Positions 63,192 through 64,000 of a DNA stretch of 64,000 bases are shown one piece after another. Positions within the stretch are counted from its first letter, which is position 1; every line of letters starts with the position of its first letter. Source of the DNA: Rhizobium sp. 2MFCol3.1 (GTDB lineage Bacteria; Pseudomonadota; Alphaproteobacteria; Rhizobiales; Rhizobiaceae). The stretch is from NCBI RefSeq assembly GCF_000377565.1, contig NZ_KB898378.1:1-64000 (forward strand), in the 5' to 3' direction. The translations under genes were made by a program, and so were the position numbers. The notes beneath the pieces were generated by a model, which made no database searches, was not told where the DNA came from, and was given only the letters and a program-made list of their open reading frames with translations.

Positions 63192-64000
63192 ATGAACATT
63201 CATGAATATCAGGCCAAGGCTCTGCTCAAGGGCTATGGTGCGCCGGTCGCCAAGGGCGTGCCGATCCTCAAGGTTGAGGAGGCCGAAGCCGCTGCCAAGT
63301 CGCTGCCGGGCCCGCTCTACGTGGTCAAGAGCCAGATCCACGCTGGCGGCCGCGGCAAGGGCAAGTTCAAGGAACTCGGCCCCGACGCAAAGGGCGGCGT
63401 TCGCCTTGCCAAGTCGATCGACGAAGTCGTCGCTCACGCCAAGGAAATGCTCGGCAACACGCTGGTAACAGCGCAGACGGGCGAAGCCGGCAAGCAGGTC
63501 AACCGTCTCTACATCGAAGACGGTGCCGACATCGAGCGCGAACTCTATTGCTCGCTGCTGGTCGACCGTTCGGTCGGTCAGGTTGCCTTCGTGGTTTCGA
63601 CCGAAGGCGGCATGGACATCGAAGCTGTTGCCCACGACACGCCCGAGAAGATCCACACCATCGCCATCAACCCGGAAACGGGTGTAACGGCTGACGACGT
63701 CGCCAAGATCGTCAAGGCTCTGGAACTTTCCGGCGCTGCCGCCGAAGACGCCAAGTCGCTGTTCCCGGCGCTCTACAAGGCGTTCGGCGAAAAGGACATG
63801 GCGCTCCTCGAAGTCAACCCGCTGATCGTCATGAAGGACGGTCATCTGCGCGTTCTCGACGCCAAGATGTCTTTCGACGGCAACGCGCTGTTCCGCCATG
63901 ACGACGTCAAGGCGCTGCGCGACGAGACCGAAGAAGACGCCAAGGAAATCGAAGCCTCCAAGTGGGACCTCGCCTACGTTGCTCTCGACGGCAACATCGG
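63192..64000 (+). CDS. sucC: Succinyl-CoA synthetase beta subunit, partial at window end
   Basis: ADP-forming succinate-CoA ligase beta subunit. The first 269 residues are present, and the gene runs off the right edge (full length about 398). MNIHEYQAKALLKGYGAPVAKG, the ATP-grasp segment KSQIHAGGRGKGKF and LLEVNPLIVMKDG are visible. It follows mdh by 40 bp and probably heads the sucCDAB unit beyond the window. Confidence 0.95.
   Translation, partial: MNIHEYQAKALLKGYGAPVAKGVPILKVEEAEAAAKSLPGPLYVVKSQIHAGGRGKGKFKELGPDAKGGVRLAKSIDEVVAHAKEMLGNTLVTAQTGEAGKQVNRLYIEDGADIERELYCSLLVDRSVGQVAFVVSTEGGMDIEAVAHDTPEKIHTIAINPETGVTADDVAKIVKALELSGAAAEDAKSLFPALYKAFGEKDMALLEVNPLIVMKDGHLRVLDAKMSFDGNALFRHDDVKALRDETEEDAKEIEASKWDLAYVALDGNI

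Overview
The window is ordinary, densely packed alphaproteobacterial chromosome, most likely from the Rhizobiaceae (Rhizobium/Agrobacterium/Ensifer/Shinella type). The evidence is the high GC content, the aconitase gene divergent from a ccmABCDG cluster, the order sdhCDAB - omp19-like - zapE - mdh - sucC, a hemC-hemD/mic60-like/hemY block divergent from tsaD-gpsA, and several families of RIME-type palindromic intergenic repeats known from rhizobia. The genus cannot be fixed from the sequence alone. I saw no tRNA, rRNA, CRISPR array, prophage or transposase gene.

Layout. 0.2-1.9 kb: amino-acid ABC transporter (binding protein and permease). 2.2-4.2 kb: leuC and a SixA-like phosphatase. 4.5-8.0 kb (minus): cytochrome c maturation genes ccmA-B-C-D-G, with about 600 bp of three different palindromic repeats between ccmA and ccmB. 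8.3-11 kb: acnA. 11.2-14.4 kb: DUF1223, DUF2794, GNAT and Bax-inhibitor-like genes. 14.6-18.5 kb: a YbbP/YbbA-like ABC pair divergent from a TesA-like esterase. 18.6-21.9 kb: thpR, an overlapping antisense LMW phosphatase, phhB, a YkvA-family gene, an ECF sigma factor and an IalB-like gene. 22.3-26.6 kb: rlmN and a three-gene ABC importer. 26.6-33.7 kb: LysE and MFS exporters, an SDR, argG, a serine hydrolase and an unknown gene. 33.8-43.3 kb: M3 peptidase, PhoD-like phosphatase, typA, GNAT, ppa, yggT/yggU and an MFS gene. 43.5-55.5 kb: RidA, a glutamine amidotransferase, terB, hemY, the mitofilin-like gene, an inserted nucleotidyltransferase/HEPN pair, hemD, hemC, then tsaD-gpsA-yciI-EVE-methyltransferase. 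55.8-64 kb: sdhC-D-A, an inserted ribbon-helix-helix/PIN toxin-antitoxin pair, sdhB, an Omp19-like lipoprotein, zapE, mdh and the start of sucC.

How the parts connect. Much of the window serves aerobic respiration: heme synthesis (hemC, hemD, hemY), cytochrome c maturation (ccm), the TCA cycle (acnA, sdh, mdh, sucC) and membrane organisation (the mitofilin-like protein). Two small two-gene modules that look like toxin-antitoxin systems sit inside this core. One is a winged-HTH/nucleotidyltransferase plus HEPN-like pair, in opposite orientation between hemD and the mic60-like gene. The other is an RHH/PIN pair inserted co-directionally between sdhA and sdhB, so that the sdhB ribosome-binding site lies inside the PIN gene. 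These are the most interesting features. Three perfect TTAA-N7-TTAA motifs, the CtrA cell-cycle regulator consensus, occur in intergenic DNA near starts of poorly characterised genes. Starts were chosen by ribosome-binding site, overlap with neighbours and family length; no database or folding search was run.
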